A stretch of DNA of 64,000 nt from Achromobacter denitrificans NBRC 15125 (GTDB lineage: Bacteria; Pseudomonadota; Gammaproteobacteria; Burkholderiales; Burkholderiaceae_B), in the NCBI RefSeq assembly GCF_001571365.1, contig NZ_BCTQ01000002.1:186001-250000 (forward strand). The letters run 5' to 3'. A program made the position numbers and the translations under genes. This document shows positions 1 through 8,883 of this stretch, piece after piece; position 1 is the first letter of the stretch; every line of letters starts with the position of its first letter. Below the pieces are notes generated by a model. It had not been told where the DNA came from. It ran no database searches and worked only from the letters and a program-made list of their open reading frames with translations.

Positions 1-2
1 GG

Positions 3-830
3 GACGTCGTGGCGCAATGGCAGCGGCCGCAGAAGGCGCAAGTGGAATGGCAGGAGCCCGAAGCGCCCTACTACGACCCCCGGGAACTGTATGGCATCGT
101 GCCGCGGGACATCAAGGTGCAGTTCGATATGCGCGAAGTCATCGCGCGCATGGTGGACGCCAGCCGTTTCCATGAGTACCAGCCCGCCTACGGCCCGACG
201 CTGCTGTGCGGCTTCGCCCACCTATGGGGCTACAAGGTCGGCATCCTGGCCAATAATGGCGTGCTTTTCAACGAGAGCGCCCAAAAGGGGTGCCACTTCA
301 TCGCGCTGTGCAACCAGAACCGCACGCCGCTGATCTTCCTGCAGAACATCACCGGCTTCATGGTCGGGCGCGACTATGAACGGCGCGGAATCACCAAGGA
401 CGGGGCCAAGATGATCATGGCCGTGGCGGGTTCCGAGGTGCCCAAGTTCACCGTCGTCTGCAACGGCTCGTTCGGGGCGGGCAACTACGGCATGTCGGGA
501 CGCGCCTTCGACCCCCGCTTCCTCTTCATGTGGCCGCAGAGCCAGATCTCGGTCATGGGCGCGGAGCAGGCGGCCAACGTGCTCGCCGACGTGAAGCTGC
601 GGCAACTCGCGCGCAATGGGGAAAAACTCTCGCCGGAACAACTGGCAGCCATCCGCGATCCCGTGCTGGAGGACTACCGCCGCCAATCGAGCGCGCTGTA
701 TTCGACGTCGCGCCTATGGGACGATGGCATAATCGACCCGACAGATACACGCAACGCCCTGGGCATCGCCTTGAGCGCCGCGCTCAATCAACCTATAGCC
801 CCCCCAAGCTACGGCGTGTTCCGCATCTGA
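3..830 (+). CDS. Acyl-CoA carboxylase carboxyltransferase (beta) subunit, C-terminal part
   Basis: The gene enters from the left edge, so only the last ~276 residues are present; family members have about 535. It is the biotin-independent half of an acyl-CoA carboxylase, which moves CO2 from carboxybiotin to an acyl-CoA. The visible part is the C-terminal carboxyltransferase domain, with the typical stretches NITGFMVGRDYERRGITK, GSFGAGNYGMSGRAFDPRF and FMWPQSQISVMGAEQAANV. These resemble the 3-methylcrotonyl-CoA carboxylase / geranyl-CoA carboxylase group more than propionyl-CoA carboxylase. Substrate is therefore probably a branched acyl-CoA, but cannot be fixed from half a protein. A TetR-type gene follows on the same strand 92 bp later. 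Confidence 0.9.
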   Translation, partial: DVVAQWQRPQKAQVEWQEPEAPYYDPRELYGIVPRDIKVQFDMREVIARMVDASRFHEYQPAYGPTLLCGFAHLWGYKVGILANNGVLFNESAQKGCHFIALCNQNRTPLIFLQNITGFMVGRDYERRGITKDGAKMIMAVAGSEVPKFTVVCNGSFGAGNYGMSGRAFDPRFLFMWPQSQISVMGAEQAANVLADVKLRQLARNGEKLSPEQLAAIRDPVLEDYRRQSSALYSTSRLWDDGIIDPTDTRNALGIALSAALNQPIAPPSYGVFRI

Positions 831-922
831 GCGGCCGAGCCCGCCGCAGTCGATGTCGGGAGGTCCTGCGCCGGCTGCGCTCAGAAGACATACGGAAACG
901 GCAAGCCCACGCATCAGCCATC

Positions 923-1651
923 ATGAAAACCAGCTCCAGCACCTCCGCCGACACGAAGACAACCGGCAACCATGCTCCGGCGCCTCTTTCGGAAAAGCGC
1001 CAAAGGCGCGCCGGCGAGATCCTCGCGGCGGCGCGGCAGGTTTTCATAGAAAAAGGCTTCCAAAAAGCAGCCGTAAGCGAAATCGCGCAGCGCGCCGGAA
1101 TTGCCGAAGGGCTGATCTTCCGCTACTTCCCGACCAAGCGCGATCTCCTGCACGAAGTGCTGAGCGAAATGTATGAACCCTTGATCCGCGACGTCGAAGA
1201 TGGTTTCTCGCGCCTTCAAGGCTTGCGCGCGCGGCTGCGCTTCATCATCTGGCGGCACGTGCGCGTGTATGTGGAGAAGCCTGGCCTTGCCCGCCTTGTC
1301 TTGCACGAAGTGCGCACGGGGCCTGACTATGCCGGCTCGGGCCTGCATGCGCTTCACGTGCGCTACACCCAATTCGCCCAATTGGCGCTCGCGGACGCCG
1401 TGAAAGACGGAGAGCTTGCCGCCGGCGTGGACACCGAGGCTGCCCGGGCCATGCTGTATGGCGGGCTTGAGCATCTGATGTGGCCGGTACTTTTCGGCAA
1501 TCAGAGCGTCAACGTCGATGCCGTGACCGAAAGCTATACGAACCTGATGCTGCACGGCCTTCAAGCCACTTCGCCGGAAACGGGAGTCGAAGCGCGCTTG
1601 TCGCGGCTGGAGTCCCTGTTCGCGGCGGCGGAGAGAGGAAAAACCGCGTAA
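923..1651 (+). CDS. TetR/AcrR family transcriptional regulator
   Basis: This is a 242-residue DNA-binding repressor. After a ~25-residue polar N-terminus comes the TetR helix-turn-helix (roughly residues 32-78), with the family hallmark AGIAEGLIFRYFPTKRDLL. The C-terminal helical ligand domain is divergent, as usual. The open frame continues upstream of the chosen ATG, but the translation only becomes TetR-like from MKTSSS onward, so 923 is preferred although no clear Shine-Dalgarno is visible. It follows the acyl-CoA carboxylase gene on the same strand, so regulation of that upstream operon by an acyl-CoA ligand is plausible but inferred. Confidence 0.88.
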   Translation: MKTSSSTSADTKTTGNHAPAPLSEKRQRRAGEILAAARQVFIEKGFQKAAVSEIAQRAGIAEGLIFRYFPTKRDLLHEVLSEMYEPLIRDVEDGFSRLQGLRARLRFIIWRHVRVYVEKPGLARLVLHEVRTGPDYAGSGLHALHVRYTQFAQLALADAVKDGELAAGVDTEAARAMLYGGLEHLMWPVLFGNQSVNVDAVTESYTNLMLHGLQATSPETGVEARLSRLESLFAAAERGKTA

Positions 1652-1727
1652 TTCTCGCCGCATGAAAGCCGCCTGCATGCCCGAATCCCATGCATGTGGG
1701 CGCTCGCCATGACGCACGGACAACGAC

Positions 1728-1759
1728 CGGATCCAGCCCCACTCGCGGCGCTGGATCCG
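1728..1759. terminator. Hairpin between convergent genes, likely bidirectional terminator
   Basis: A perfect 10-bp inverted repeat (CGGATCCAGC / GCTGGATCCG) with a 12-nt loop lies between the ends of the converging tetR-type gene and the Bug gene. There is no long T-run on either side, so this is a plausible rather than a canonical intrinsic terminator. Confidence 0.45.
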
Positions 1760-1764
1760 CGGCC

Positions 1765-2742
1765 TTATTCCGCCTCGATCTTCGCGTCCTTCACCAGCTT
1801 GTTCCAGCTTTGGTAGCTTGAACGGACCACCGCGCTGAATTCCTGCGGCGTGCTGCTCCAGATCTCGACATACTGATCCTTGAGCTGGCGCTGCACGTCC
1901 GGCGCGGCCAGCGCTTCGCGCAGGGCGGCGTTCAAACGGTCCATGACGGGCTGGGGAATGCCGGCAGGGCCGACCACGCCCCACCACAACTCGCCGCCGG
2001 CGGCCGCATAGCCGCCGATGCCGGCCTCGTCCATGGTCGGCACGTCGGGCAGGAAGGGCGAACGCCTGGGACTGGTGACGGCCAAGGGCCGCAGGCTGCC
2101 CGCCTGGATGCGCGACATCGCGGTGTTGAACGTGTCGAACATGAAGGTGGTATTGCCCGCCAGCAGATCCGTCAGCGCGGGCGCGCTGCCGCGATAGGGA
2201 ATATGCGTCATCGCCGCGCCGGTCAGCGCGCGCAACAGTTCGCCGGAAAGATGGTTGGACGAACCGTAGCCGGCCGAGCCGAAGGTGACGTTGGCGCCGG
2301 GCTGCCGCGCCTGCGAGACCAGGTCCGAGACGGAGACGATGGACGATTGCGAGCCGACCAGCAGGACATTGGTGTAGCGGCCCAGCAGGCCGATGTTGGA
2401 GAAGGAGTCTATCGGGTCGTACTTGGCCGACTTGGCGACATTGGGCACGATGGTCTGCGTGCCCACGCTGCCGATACCGATGACGTAACCGTCCGGCTTG
2501 GCGCGCGCGACGTAGTCGGCGCCCAAGGCGCCGCCGGCGCCCGTGCGGTTCTCGACGATGACCGTCTGGCCCAGGATATCTCCCATTTTCTTGGCGACCG
2601 GCCGGGACACGATATCCATCGGCCCGCCCGCGGAAAAAGGCACGATCCAGGTAATGGGCCGCTCGGGCCATTGCGCGCGCGCCGCGCCGGCATGGCAGAG
2701 CAGCGCGACCGGAAGCAGCGCCATCAGGCTTTTCTTGAACAT
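1765..2742 (-). CDS. Bug/TctC-family periplasmic solute-binding receptor
   Basis: This 325-residue protein has a Sec signal peptide (MFKKSLMALLPVALLCHA, cleavage near ARA/QW) followed by the Bug fold. Family hallmarks are visible: a VPFSAGGPMDIVSRPVA segment near the N-terminus, VENRTGAGGALGADYVA, ARAKPDGYVIG and HIPYRGSAPALTDLLAG. Bug proteins bind carboxylates or related small molecules in the periplasm, sometimes for TctAB permeases; none is encoded here. It is the last gene of a minus-strand operon with an enoyl-CoA hydratase, a CoA-transferase and another Bug, 16 bp after the hydratase stop. A GGGGAG ribosome site precedes the ATG. The ligand is unknown. Confidence 0.93.
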   Translation of the reverse strand: MFKKSLMALLPVALLCHAGAARAQWPERPITWIVPFSAGGPMDIVSRPVAKKMGDILGQTVIVENRTGAGGALGADYVARAKPDGYVIGIGSVGTQTIVPNVAKSAKYDPIDSFSNIGLLGRYTNVLLVGSQSSIVSVSDLVSQARQPGANVTFGSAGYGSSNHLSGELLRALTGAAMTHIPYRGSAPALTDLLAGNTTFMFDTFNTAMSRIQAGSLRPLAVTSPRRSPFLPDVPTMDEAGIGGYAAAGGELWWGVVGPAGIPQPVMDRLNAALREALAAPDVQRQLKDQYVEIWSSTPQEFSAVVRSSYQSWNKLVKDAKIEAE

Positions 2743-2758
2743 GGCTGTCTCCCCGGCG

Positions 2759-3511
2759 TCACATGAGTTTTTCGCGCGCCTGGCGCGCTTCCGCGCTCTG
2801 GCCGCATAAGAGCGCCTGGTCCACGTCCATATAGGTGCTGACGAAATTCAGGGCATGGGCATGGGCGTTGACGCTTTCCTTGCTCATCTTGACCACATGC
2901 GACGGCGATTTCGCCACCTGGCCGGCCAGCGCCGTGGCGCGCTCGACGGCCGTCCCCGCCGGCGCCAGCCAGTCGGCCAACCCCCATTCCAGGGCCGTGG
3001 CGGCCGGCATCCGCTCGCCCAACAGCATGATCTGCTTGGCGCGCGAAGCGCCCACCATGTTCACCAGGCGCGGCACCGTATGCCAAACCAGCGGAATGCC
3101 GATCTGCACTTCCGGCACGAAGAGAAAGGCGTCGTCCGCCATGACGCGCCAGTCGCAAGCCAGCGTCAGCGCAATGCCGCCGCCGACGTTGAACCCCTCG
3201 ATGGCGGCGACGGTGAGCTGCGGCAGGCTCTCCCAGGCCTTGCACATGCGGGCGCCGGTCGAGGCCAGGTAGCGGCGCTCGTCCAGCGACTTCTCCTCGA
3301 TGGCCCAGCGCTGCGGGTCTTTCAGGTCGACGCCCGCGGAGAAGCCCTGTGCGCTTCCCGCCAGCACAACGGCCGTAATGTCGACGCGCGACGCATAGCG
3401 GTGCGCCACGTCGATGAGTTCATTCATGGCCTGCAGGGACAATGCGTTGCGGCGTTCGCCGCGGTCATACGTGACCACCGCCAGGCAGTCGGACTCTTCT
3501 ATCTTGATCAT
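2759..3511 (-). CDS. Enoyl-CoA hydratase/isomerase family protein
   Basis: This 250-residue crotonase-fold enzyme has the oxyanion-hole region FSAGVDLKD and the GFNVGGGIALTLACDWRVMA helix, followed by VPEVQIGIP. The second catalytic glutamate (in PEV) is present, but the position of the first glutamate in hydratases (GGGxE) is Ile-Ala here. Classic hydratase chemistry is thus uncertain, and isomerase, hydrolase or lyase activity is possible. An open frame extends further upstream, but the ATG at 3511 has an AAGGAGA site and starts the family-like sequence MIKIEES. It sits between a CaiB-type CoA-transferase and a Bug receptor in one operon, presumably acting on the CoA ester made by the transferase. 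Confidence 0.9.
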   Translation of the reverse strand: MIKIEESDCLAVVTYDRGERRNALSLQAMNELIDVAHRYASRVDITAVVLAGSAQGFSAGVDLKDPQRWAIEEKSLDERRYLASTGARMCKAWESLPQLTVAAIEGFNVGGGIALTLACDWRVMADDAFLFVPEVQIGIPLVWHTVPRLVNMVGASRAKQIMLLGERMPAATALEWGLADWLAPAGTAVERATALAGQVAKSPSHVVKMSKESVNAHAHALNFVSTYMDVDQALLCGQSAEARQAREKLM

Positions 3512-3534
3512 TGCAGTCTCCTTGTCTATTTTTC

Positions 3535-4752
3535 TCAAGCCTGGTGCACCGCGCCAGCCTCGATTGCGGCATGGATCGCCGCGTCGCTGAAGCCGAAGCG
3601 CCGCATGACTTCCTGGCTGTGCTCGCCGATGGCCGGCGGCGGCAGGCGCAGGGCCCCGGGCGTGCGCTCCAGCTTGATCGGGATACCCGTGACGCGGTAT
3701 TGGCCGATGGACGCCGACATCTGCCGGGTGGCGGTGTGCTCCATGGCCAGCGCCTGCTCCACGCTCAGCATGGGCGCGCAAGGCACGCCCAAGGCCATCA
3801 ACTGCCGGAACAGCTGCTGACCGTCGAGCCCGGCCAACTGCCCGCTCAATTCCTCGCGCAAGGCATCCCGGTTCACCACGCGGTCGCTATTCCTGCGAAA
3901 ACGTTCATCGGTGGCGAGCTCCGGCTTGCCTATCGTTTCGCACAGGCGCGCGAACTGCCGATCGTTGCCCACGGCCACGAACAGTTTTCCGCTGCGGGTC
4001 GGAAACAGGTCATAGGGCACGATGTTGGGATGCCCGTTGCCGGTGCGCGCCGACTTGCCGCCGTTGAGCGCGTTGGAGGTATGCGGGTGCAGCATGCCCA
4101 GCGCGGTATCGAACAGGGTGACCTCTATCGACTGCCCCAGGCCGGATTTCTCGCGCTCGTACAGCGCCAGCAGCACGCCGATGACGGCGTTCATGCCGGT
4201 GGACGTATCGACCAGCGGAATACCGATGCGGACGGGATCCAGCGCCGGATCGCCGTTGATCGACATCAGGCCGGACAGTGCCTGCACGGCGGCGTCGTAG
4301 CCCGGCAAGCCGCCCCACTGCCCGGTTTCGCCAAAGCCCGAAACCCGGCAGTGGATCAGCCGCGGAAAGCGGCGCGTCAATGCGGCCGGATCGTCGACGC
4401 CCCATTTGCGCCAGGTGCTGAGCTTGAAGTTCTCCACCAACACGTCGACCCGCTCAAGCAGCTTGAACAGGACTTCGCGCCCGGCCGGCGCCGAGAGATC
4501 CACGGCCAGGTCCTGCTTGTTGCGGTTCAGGCCGACGTAGTAAGGCGCGTCGCCATCGACGAACGGAGGTCCGTATCCCCGCGTGTCGTCGCCGTCGTAG
4601 GACTCCAGCTTGATGACTTCGGCGCCGTGATCGCCGAGCATCTGAGCGGCGAAGGGGCCGGCCAGCACGCGCGACACATCCAGGACCACGACCCCGCTCA
4701 GGGCCGACTTGCTGATTGCGCAGGACATCTTCTTTGCGACCTCGCCGTTCAT
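3535..4752 (-). CDS. CaiB/BaiF (family III) CoA-transferase
   Basis: This 405-residue family III CoA-transferase moves CoA between carboxylic acids through an enzyme-bound aspartyl thioester. Near the N-terminus are VVLDVSRVLAGPFAAQMLGD and GAEVIKLE. The putative catalytic aspartate lies in PGYDAAVQALSG (about residue 153), and GQSIEVTLFDTALGML follows. Start choice: the ATG at 4752 overlaps the stop of the upstream Bug gene as ATGA, which indicates translational coupling; an internal ATG at 4728 is the alternative. The operon order Bug, CoA-transferase, hydratase, Bug suggests capture of a carboxylate, its activation to a CoA ester and further conversion. Confidence 0.93.
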   Translation of the reverse strand: MNGEVAKKMSCAISKSALSGVVVLDVSRVLAGPFAAQMLGDHGAEVIKLESYDGDDTRGYGPPFVDGDAPYYVGLNRNKQDLAVDLSAPAGREVLFKLLERVDVLVENFKLSTWRKWGVDDPAALTRRFPRLIHCRVSGFGETGQWGGLPGYDAAVQALSGLMSINGDPALDPVRIGIPLVDTSTGMNAVIGVLLALYEREKSGLGQSIEVTLFDTALGMLHPHTSNALNGGKSARTGNGHPNIVPYDLFPTRSGKLFVAVGNDRQFARLCETIGKPELATDERFRRNSDRVVNRDALREELSGQLAGLDGQQLFRQLMALGVPCAPMLSVEQALAMEHTATRQMSASIGQYRVTGIPIKLERTPGALRLPPPAIGEHSQEVMRRFGFSDAAIHAAIEAGAVHQA

Positions 4753-5741
4753 TCGTTGCTGGCGCCGGACGCCTTGACGATGGGGGCCCACCGCTCGACT
4801 TCCGACTTCATGAACGAGCCGAAGGATTCGGGCGTGCCCGGCTGCAGGATGACGCCCAGGCCCTTCATGCGCTCCTGGAAGTCGGGGCGCGCCAGCACCT
4901 TCTGCAAGGCCTGGTCCAGCACGCGAATCACCTCCGGCGGTGTCTGGGCGGGCGCGATCAATCCGTACCAGGACGACACGTCGAAATCCGGAAAGCCCGA
5001 CTCGGCCATGGTGGGCAACTGGGGCGCCGAGGCGATGCGTTCCTTGGTCGTCACCGCCAGCGCGCGCATGCGATCGGTCTGCACGAAGGGCCACACGGTC
5101 GGCACGTTGTCGAACATATAAGAGACCTGGCCCGCCATGACCGCTACGCCCGCTGGCGCGCTGCCGCGGTACGGCACGTGGGTGACGTCAATGCCGGCGG
5201 CGCGCTTGAACATCTCGCCGGCGATATGGATGGAGGTGCCGTTGCCCGACGAGCCGAAAGTCAGCGTGTCGGGATGGGCTTTTGCATAAGCCACCAGCTC
5301 CTGCACGCTGTGCACCGGCAGTTTCGGGTTCACCACCAGCACGCTGGGGATTTTCCCGACCAGGCCCACGGGCGCGAAGTCGGTGGCGAGATTGAAGCCC
5401 GGCTTGTCGTAAAGGGTCTGGTTGATGGCGCTGGTGACGGCGACCATCAGCAGGGTGTAGCCGTCCGGCTTGGCACGGGCGACCTGCGAGGCTGCGATAT
5501 TGCTGCCTGCGCCCGGCTTGTTTTCCACTACGACCGATTGCTTCAATTCCGCGCCGATCTCCGTGGCGATCATGCGCGCCATGGCGTCGGTAGGGCCGCC
5601 GGCGGCGAAGCCCACTTGCAACGTCACGGCGCGCTCGGGATAGGCCGCGCGGGCGTGGCCGGCGAATCCGCAAACGCCCAGCGCCATCGCCAGTCCGGTG
5701 TTCAATGCTGGCCGCAGCCAGTGCCTCCACGATCCCTGCAT
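4749..5741 (-). CDS. Bug/TctC-family periplasmic solute-binding receptor
   Basis: This 330-residue protein has a signal peptide (LNTGLAMALGVCGFAGHARA, then AYPERAV) and Bug motifs: FAAGGPTDAMARMIA, VENKPGAGSNIAASQVA, RAKPDGYTLLM and HVPYRGSAPAGVAVMAG. It heads the minus-strand operon with CoA-transferase, enoyl-CoA hydratase and a second Bug. The ATG at 5741 has GGAGA nearby; a longer frame upstream runs into the promoter region and the divergent IclR gene. The 3' end overlaps the CoA-transferase start by 4 nt. Control by the divergent IclR regulator is likely from layout. Confidence 0.93.
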   Translation of the reverse strand: MQGSWRHWLRPALNTGLAMALGVCGFAGHARAAYPERAVTLQVGFAAGGPTDAMARMIATEIGAELKQSVVVENKPGAGSNIAASQVARAKPDGYTLLMVAVTSAINQTLYDKPGFNLATDFAPVGLVGKIPSVLVVNPKLPVHSVQELVAYAKAHPDTLTFGSSGNGTSIHIAGEMFKRAAGIDVTHVPYRGSAPAGVAVMAGQVSYMFDNVPTVWPFVQTDRMRALAVTTKERIASAPQLPTMAESGFPDFDVSSWYGLIAPAQTPPEVIRVLDQALQKVLARPDFQERMKGLGVILQPGTPESFGSFMKSEVERWAPIVKASGASNE

Positions 5742-5787
5742 GGTTGTCTCCGTTGTCCGATCAGGTGGAACCGGATAGTACGGAAAA

Positions 5788-5826
5788 TGCACAATATTCA
5801 TATAGAATCTGTACACATATTGCACA
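5788..5826. promoter_or_regulatory. AT-rich divergent promoter/operator between Bug operon and IclR gene
   Basis: This short AT-rich stretch separates the minus-strand Bug operon from the plus-strand IclR gene. It contains TGCACAATATT near its left end and ATATTGCACA near its right end, an imperfect repeat around TATAGAATCTGTACAC. The position and composition suit overlapping promoters and an IclR binding site; no exact operator consensus is claimed. Confidence 0.35.
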
Positions 5827-5849
5827 CCAAAACCCACTGGCCCCAAGAC

Positions 5850-6632
5850 ATGCAAACCGACCCGCCCTCTTCCGCTCCCCGCACTTTGCTCAAGGGTCTA
5901 AACGTGCTCAGCCTGCTGCGGGCATCGGCGCCGGCCGGGCTGGGCGCGACCGAGGTTGCGGCCCGCACAGGCCTGGACCGGGTCAATGTGCAGCGCCTGT
6001 TCCTGGCGCTTGAGGCCAGCGGCTGGGTGCGCCGGAACAAGGCCGGCAAGCGCTTCTTCGCCGGCGACGACGCCGACCGAATGCAAGCCAGCCTGTGGAC
6101 GCCGCCCGACGTAAGCCAGGACCTGATCGTCGCCGCCATCGAAGGCATGCGCAGGCTGGCCCGGCAACTGGGCGACGCGGTATTCCTCATCGGCCGCGAC
6201 GGCACCGAGTCCGTCGGCATACACCGCGAGATCGGCGACTATCCGATGCAGATCCTGGCCAGCCATGCGGGCAAGCGGCATCCGCTGGGCGTGGGCTCGG
6301 CGGGGATGGCGCTGCTGTCCGCCCTGCCCGATGCCGAGGCCCGCGCGGTCGTGAAGGCCAATTCGCCGCGGCTGGAAGAGTACGGAGGCATCAGCGCCGA
6401 AATGATCGACCGCCTGCGCCTCAATACCCGCCAGCGCGGCTACGCGGTCATGCAGAACTACGCGGTGAGCGGCGCCTTGGGAGTCGGCTGCGCGCTGACG
6501 CGCGCCGACGGCACGCCGGTGCTGGCCATGAGCGTGAGCGCCATCACGGATCGCATGCCCATCGCGCGTCAGGCGGAAACCGCGCGCCTGCTGCGGCGCG
6601 AACTGGACAGCCTGAAGAGCTTTCTGGATTGA
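5850..6632 (+). CDS. IclR family transcriptional regulator
   Basis: This 260-residue regulator has an N-terminal winged helix-turn-helix (LLKGLNVLSLLRAS, GATEVAARTGLDRVNVQRLF) and a C-terminal GAF-like ligand domain (HPLGVGSAGMALLSALPD, GYAVMQNYAVSGALGVG). The open frame extends far upstream, but the family sequence starts just after the ATG at 5850; an in-frame ATG at 5787 lies inside the presumed operator. It is divergent from the Bug/CoA-transferase operon, the usual layout for an IclR regulator of a catabolic operon. It converges on the next CaiB gene with about 60 bp between stops. Confidence 0.9.
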   Translation: MQTDPPSSAPRTLLKGLNVLSLLRASAPAGLGATEVAARTGLDRVNVQRLFLALEASGWVRRNKAGKRFFAGDDADRMQASLWTPPDVSQDLIVAAIEGMRRLARQLGDAVFLIGRDGTESVGIHREIGDYPMQILASHAGKRHPLGVGSAGMALLSALPDAEARAVVKANSPRLEEYGGISAEMIDRLRLNTRQRGYAVMQNYAVSGALGVGCALTRADGTPVLAMSVSAITDRMPIARQAETARLLRRELDSLKSFLD

Positions 6633-6695
6633 GAGCGGCTATCGCGCTGGGGCGGAGCAAGATAGGCCGTATTCCGCTAAAGGCCCCGAATCCGG

Positions 6696-7865
6696 CTATC
6701 GCATCTGTCCGGCCCGTTGGGCCAATTCGCGCAGGATCTCTTCGGTATGCTGGCCCAGCCGCGGCGCGGCCGCACCTGCCTGTGGCTGCGTCTCGGACCA
6801 GCGCGCGGCCGGCGCCAAGCCGCGATACTCGTTGCCGTCCTGGTCCCGGTAGCGGCGCACCACGCCTTGCCCGGACACCTCCAACCGCGAGATCAGCGTG
6901 TCCAGGTCCGGCGACTGCGCCGCGGGAATGTCCGCATCCTTGAGCAACGCCAGCCAGGCATCGGTGGTCCGCAAGACCATCTGCTCGTCGACGAAGGCAT
7001 ACACCTCGTCGATATGGCGCGTGCGGCTGGCCATGCTGCGAAAGCGCGGGTCCTCTTCCCACAGGCGGCCCGCCCCCGCCAGCCTCAGAAAGGCCTCCCA
7101 ATGGCGGTCGGTATAGACGATGGTGCTGATCCAGCCGTCCAGCGTCTTATACGGCCGGCGGTAGCGCGACAACAGGCGCGGATTGCCCGCCGACCCGAGC
7201 GGCGGCTCGAACGAGGCCGCGCCCAGATGGTCCGCGAGCACGAACGACGCCATGGTCTCGTACATGGGAATTTCGATGTACTGCCCCGTCCCGCCGCGTT
7301 CGCGTTGCAGCATCGCGGCCAGCACGGCCTGCGCGGCGAACAGGCCCATGGTCTTGTCGGCCAGATTCAGCGGCAGGTAACTGGGCGGGCCGCCGCCGGC
7401 GCGCGCCACCAGATCGGGCAGCGCTACCATGCCCTGGATCAAATCGTCGTAGGCCGGCCGCCCCGCATCCGGCCCGTCCTCGGCGAAGCCGGACAGGAAT
7501 ACGTACACCAACCCAGGGTTGCAGCCACTGAGCGCGGCCCAATCCAGGCCCAGCTTCTTCAACGCCCTGGCCCGCATATTGGTGATGAACACGTCCGCCG
7601 ATTCCACCGCCTGGCGCAGAATCGCGGCCGACTCTGGCGCCTTCAGGTCCAGGCACAGGCTGCGCTTGCCCCGGTTCAGGTTCAGGAACACCGGCCCCAT
7701 GCCCGGCTCGCGCGCCGGTCCCATTTCGCGCATGATGTCGCCCTCGGGCGACTCCAGCTTGATCACGTCGGCGCCGTACTCGGCCAGCATCTGCGTGGCG
7801 TAAGGCCCCATGATGACGCTGGTCAGGTCCAGCACCCGCACGCCGTCCAACGGAAGCTTTCCCAT
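6696..7865 (-). CDS. CaiB/BaiF (family III) CoA-transferase
   Basis: This 389-residue enzyme has family III hallmarks: VRVLDLTSVIMGPYATQML, GADVIKLESPEGD, the putative catalytic aspartate in RPAYDDLIQG (about residue 140) and GGTGQYIEIPMYETMASF. It is the last gene of a three-gene minus-strand unit, after an enoyl-CoA hydratase and a Bug. The start at 7865 has a GGAGA site and lies 14 bp after the Bug stop. It is clearly distinct from the CoA-transferase at 3535-4752, so two independent carboxylate-activation modules lie next to each other. Substrate unknown. Confidence 0.93.
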   Translation of the reverse strand: MGKLPLDGVRVLDLTSVIMGPYATQMLAEYGADVIKLESPEGDIMREMGPAREPGMGPVFLNLNRGKRSLCLDLKAPESAAILRQAVESADVFITNMRARALKKLGLDWAALSGCNPGLVYVFLSGFAEDGPDAGRPAYDDLIQGMVALPDLVARAGGGPPSYLPLNLADKTMGLFAAQAVLAAMLQRERGGTGQYIEIPMYETMASFVLADHLGAASFEPPLGSAGNPRLLSRYRRPYKTLDGWISTIVYTDRHWEAFLRLAGAGRLWEEDPRFRSMASRTRHIDEVYAFVDEQMVLRTTDAWLALLKDADIPAAQSPDLDTLISRLEVSGQGVVRRYRDQDGNEYRGLAPAARWSETQPQAGAAAPRLGQHTEEILRELAQRAGQMR

Positions 7866-7879
7866 GTCCGCGTCTCCGC

Positions 7880-8857
7880 TCACTGCACCACGATATGCGC
7901 GTCGCGCACGATATCGCCCCATTTGCGGATCTCGGCGCTCACGTACTCGCGGAACGCGGCCGCGTCCATGTCGCCCGGCGTGGTGCCCTGCTCCGCCAAG
8001 AGCTTGATGAAGGCCGGTTCGCTCATGGATTCGCGCGCCAGCGCGTTCAGGCGCTCGATCAGCGCCGGCGGCGTGCCGGCGGGCGCATAGAAGCCGATCC
8101 AGATTTCGGTCTCGTAGCCGGGCACGCCCTGCTCGGCGATGGTGGGCACCTCAGGCAGCATCGGATTGCGCTCTCGCGTGGACACGGCAATGGCGCGCAG
8201 CTTGCCGCTCTGCACATATTTGATGGCGGTCAGCGCATCGACGAACGAGGCCTGGATCTGCCCGCCCAGCAGATCGTTCAGCGCCAGCGCGGTGCCCTTG
8301 TAGGGCACATGCAGCAACGGAGCGCCGCTGCGGCTGGCCAGCAGTTCACCGGACAAGTGAGTCGTGCCGCCCACTCCCGCCGAACCGTAGCTCAGGCTGC
8401 CGGAACGCTTGGCGTAGGCCAGCAGTTCCTGCAAGGTCTTCGCGGGCACGGCGGGGTTCACCACCAGCACGTTGGGGGTGCGCGCCAGCATCGCGATCGG
8501 CGCGAAGTCCTTCTCGGTATCGTAGGGCAACTGCTTGGTGATCGCGGGATTGACCACGTGCGCGGTGGTCGTGACCAGCAGGGTGTAGCCGTCGGCGGAC
8601 GCGCGCGCCACTTTTTCTCCGCCGATGACACCGCCCGCGCCCGTGCGGTTGTCCACCACCACCGGTTGCTTGAGCTGACTTTGCATCGTCTTGGCCAACT
8701 GCCGCGCCAGCACGTCGGTCATGCCGCCCGCCGCGAACGGCACCACCAGCGTGACCGGCTGGCTCGGATAGGGCGCGGCCGACGCCGCCGCCGCGGCCGC
8801 GGCCAACAGCGCGCACGCGCCCGTCAGCCAATTCTTGATGCGTGATTTCTGTTTCAT
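7880..8857 (-). CDS. Bug/TctC-family periplasmic solute-binding receptor
   Basis: This 325-residue protein has a long Ala-rich signal peptide ending near AAAASAA/PYPSQP. Bug motifs are VPFAAGGMTDVLARQLA, VDNRTGAGGVIGGEKVA, RASADGYTLLV and HVPYKGTALALNDLLGG. GAGGAGA precedes the ATG. It lies 26 bp after the enoyl-CoA hydratase gene and 14 bp before the CoA-transferase, so the three form one operon. The receptor probably binds the carboxylate that the transferase activates. Confidence 0.93.
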   Translation of the reverse strand: MKQKSRIKNWLTGACALLAAAAAAASAAPYPSQPVTLVVPFAAGGMTDVLARQLAKTMQSQLKQPVVVDNRTGAGGVIGGEKVARASADGYTLLVTTTAHVVNPAITKQLPYDTEKDFAPIAMLARTPNVLVVNPAVPAKTLQELLAYAKRSGSLSYGSAGVGGTTHLSGELLASRSGAPLLHVPYKGTALALNDLLGGQIQASFVDALTAIKYVQSGKLRAIAVSTRERNPMLPEVPTIAEQGVPGYETEIWIGFYAPAGTPPALIERLNALARESMSEPAFIKLLAEQGTTPGDMDAAAFREYVSAEIRKWGDIVRDAHIVVQ

Positions 8858-8883
8858 TGTCTGTCTCCTCGATGGCGGCGCTC

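Noticed and set aside
914-2671. A 585-codon minus-strand frame across the TetR gene and the Bug gene
   Set aside because: It overlaps two convincing genes in the wrong frame and has no recognisable domain.
5787-5849. An upstream ATG extending the IclR protein at 5850
   Set aside because: The extra 21 residues lie in the AT-rich presumed operator and do not look like an IclR N-terminus.
6633-6695. Imperfect GATAGGCCG / CGGCTATC repeat between converging IclR and CaiB genes as a terminator
   Set aside because: The arms do not pair evenly, the loop is long and no T-run follows.
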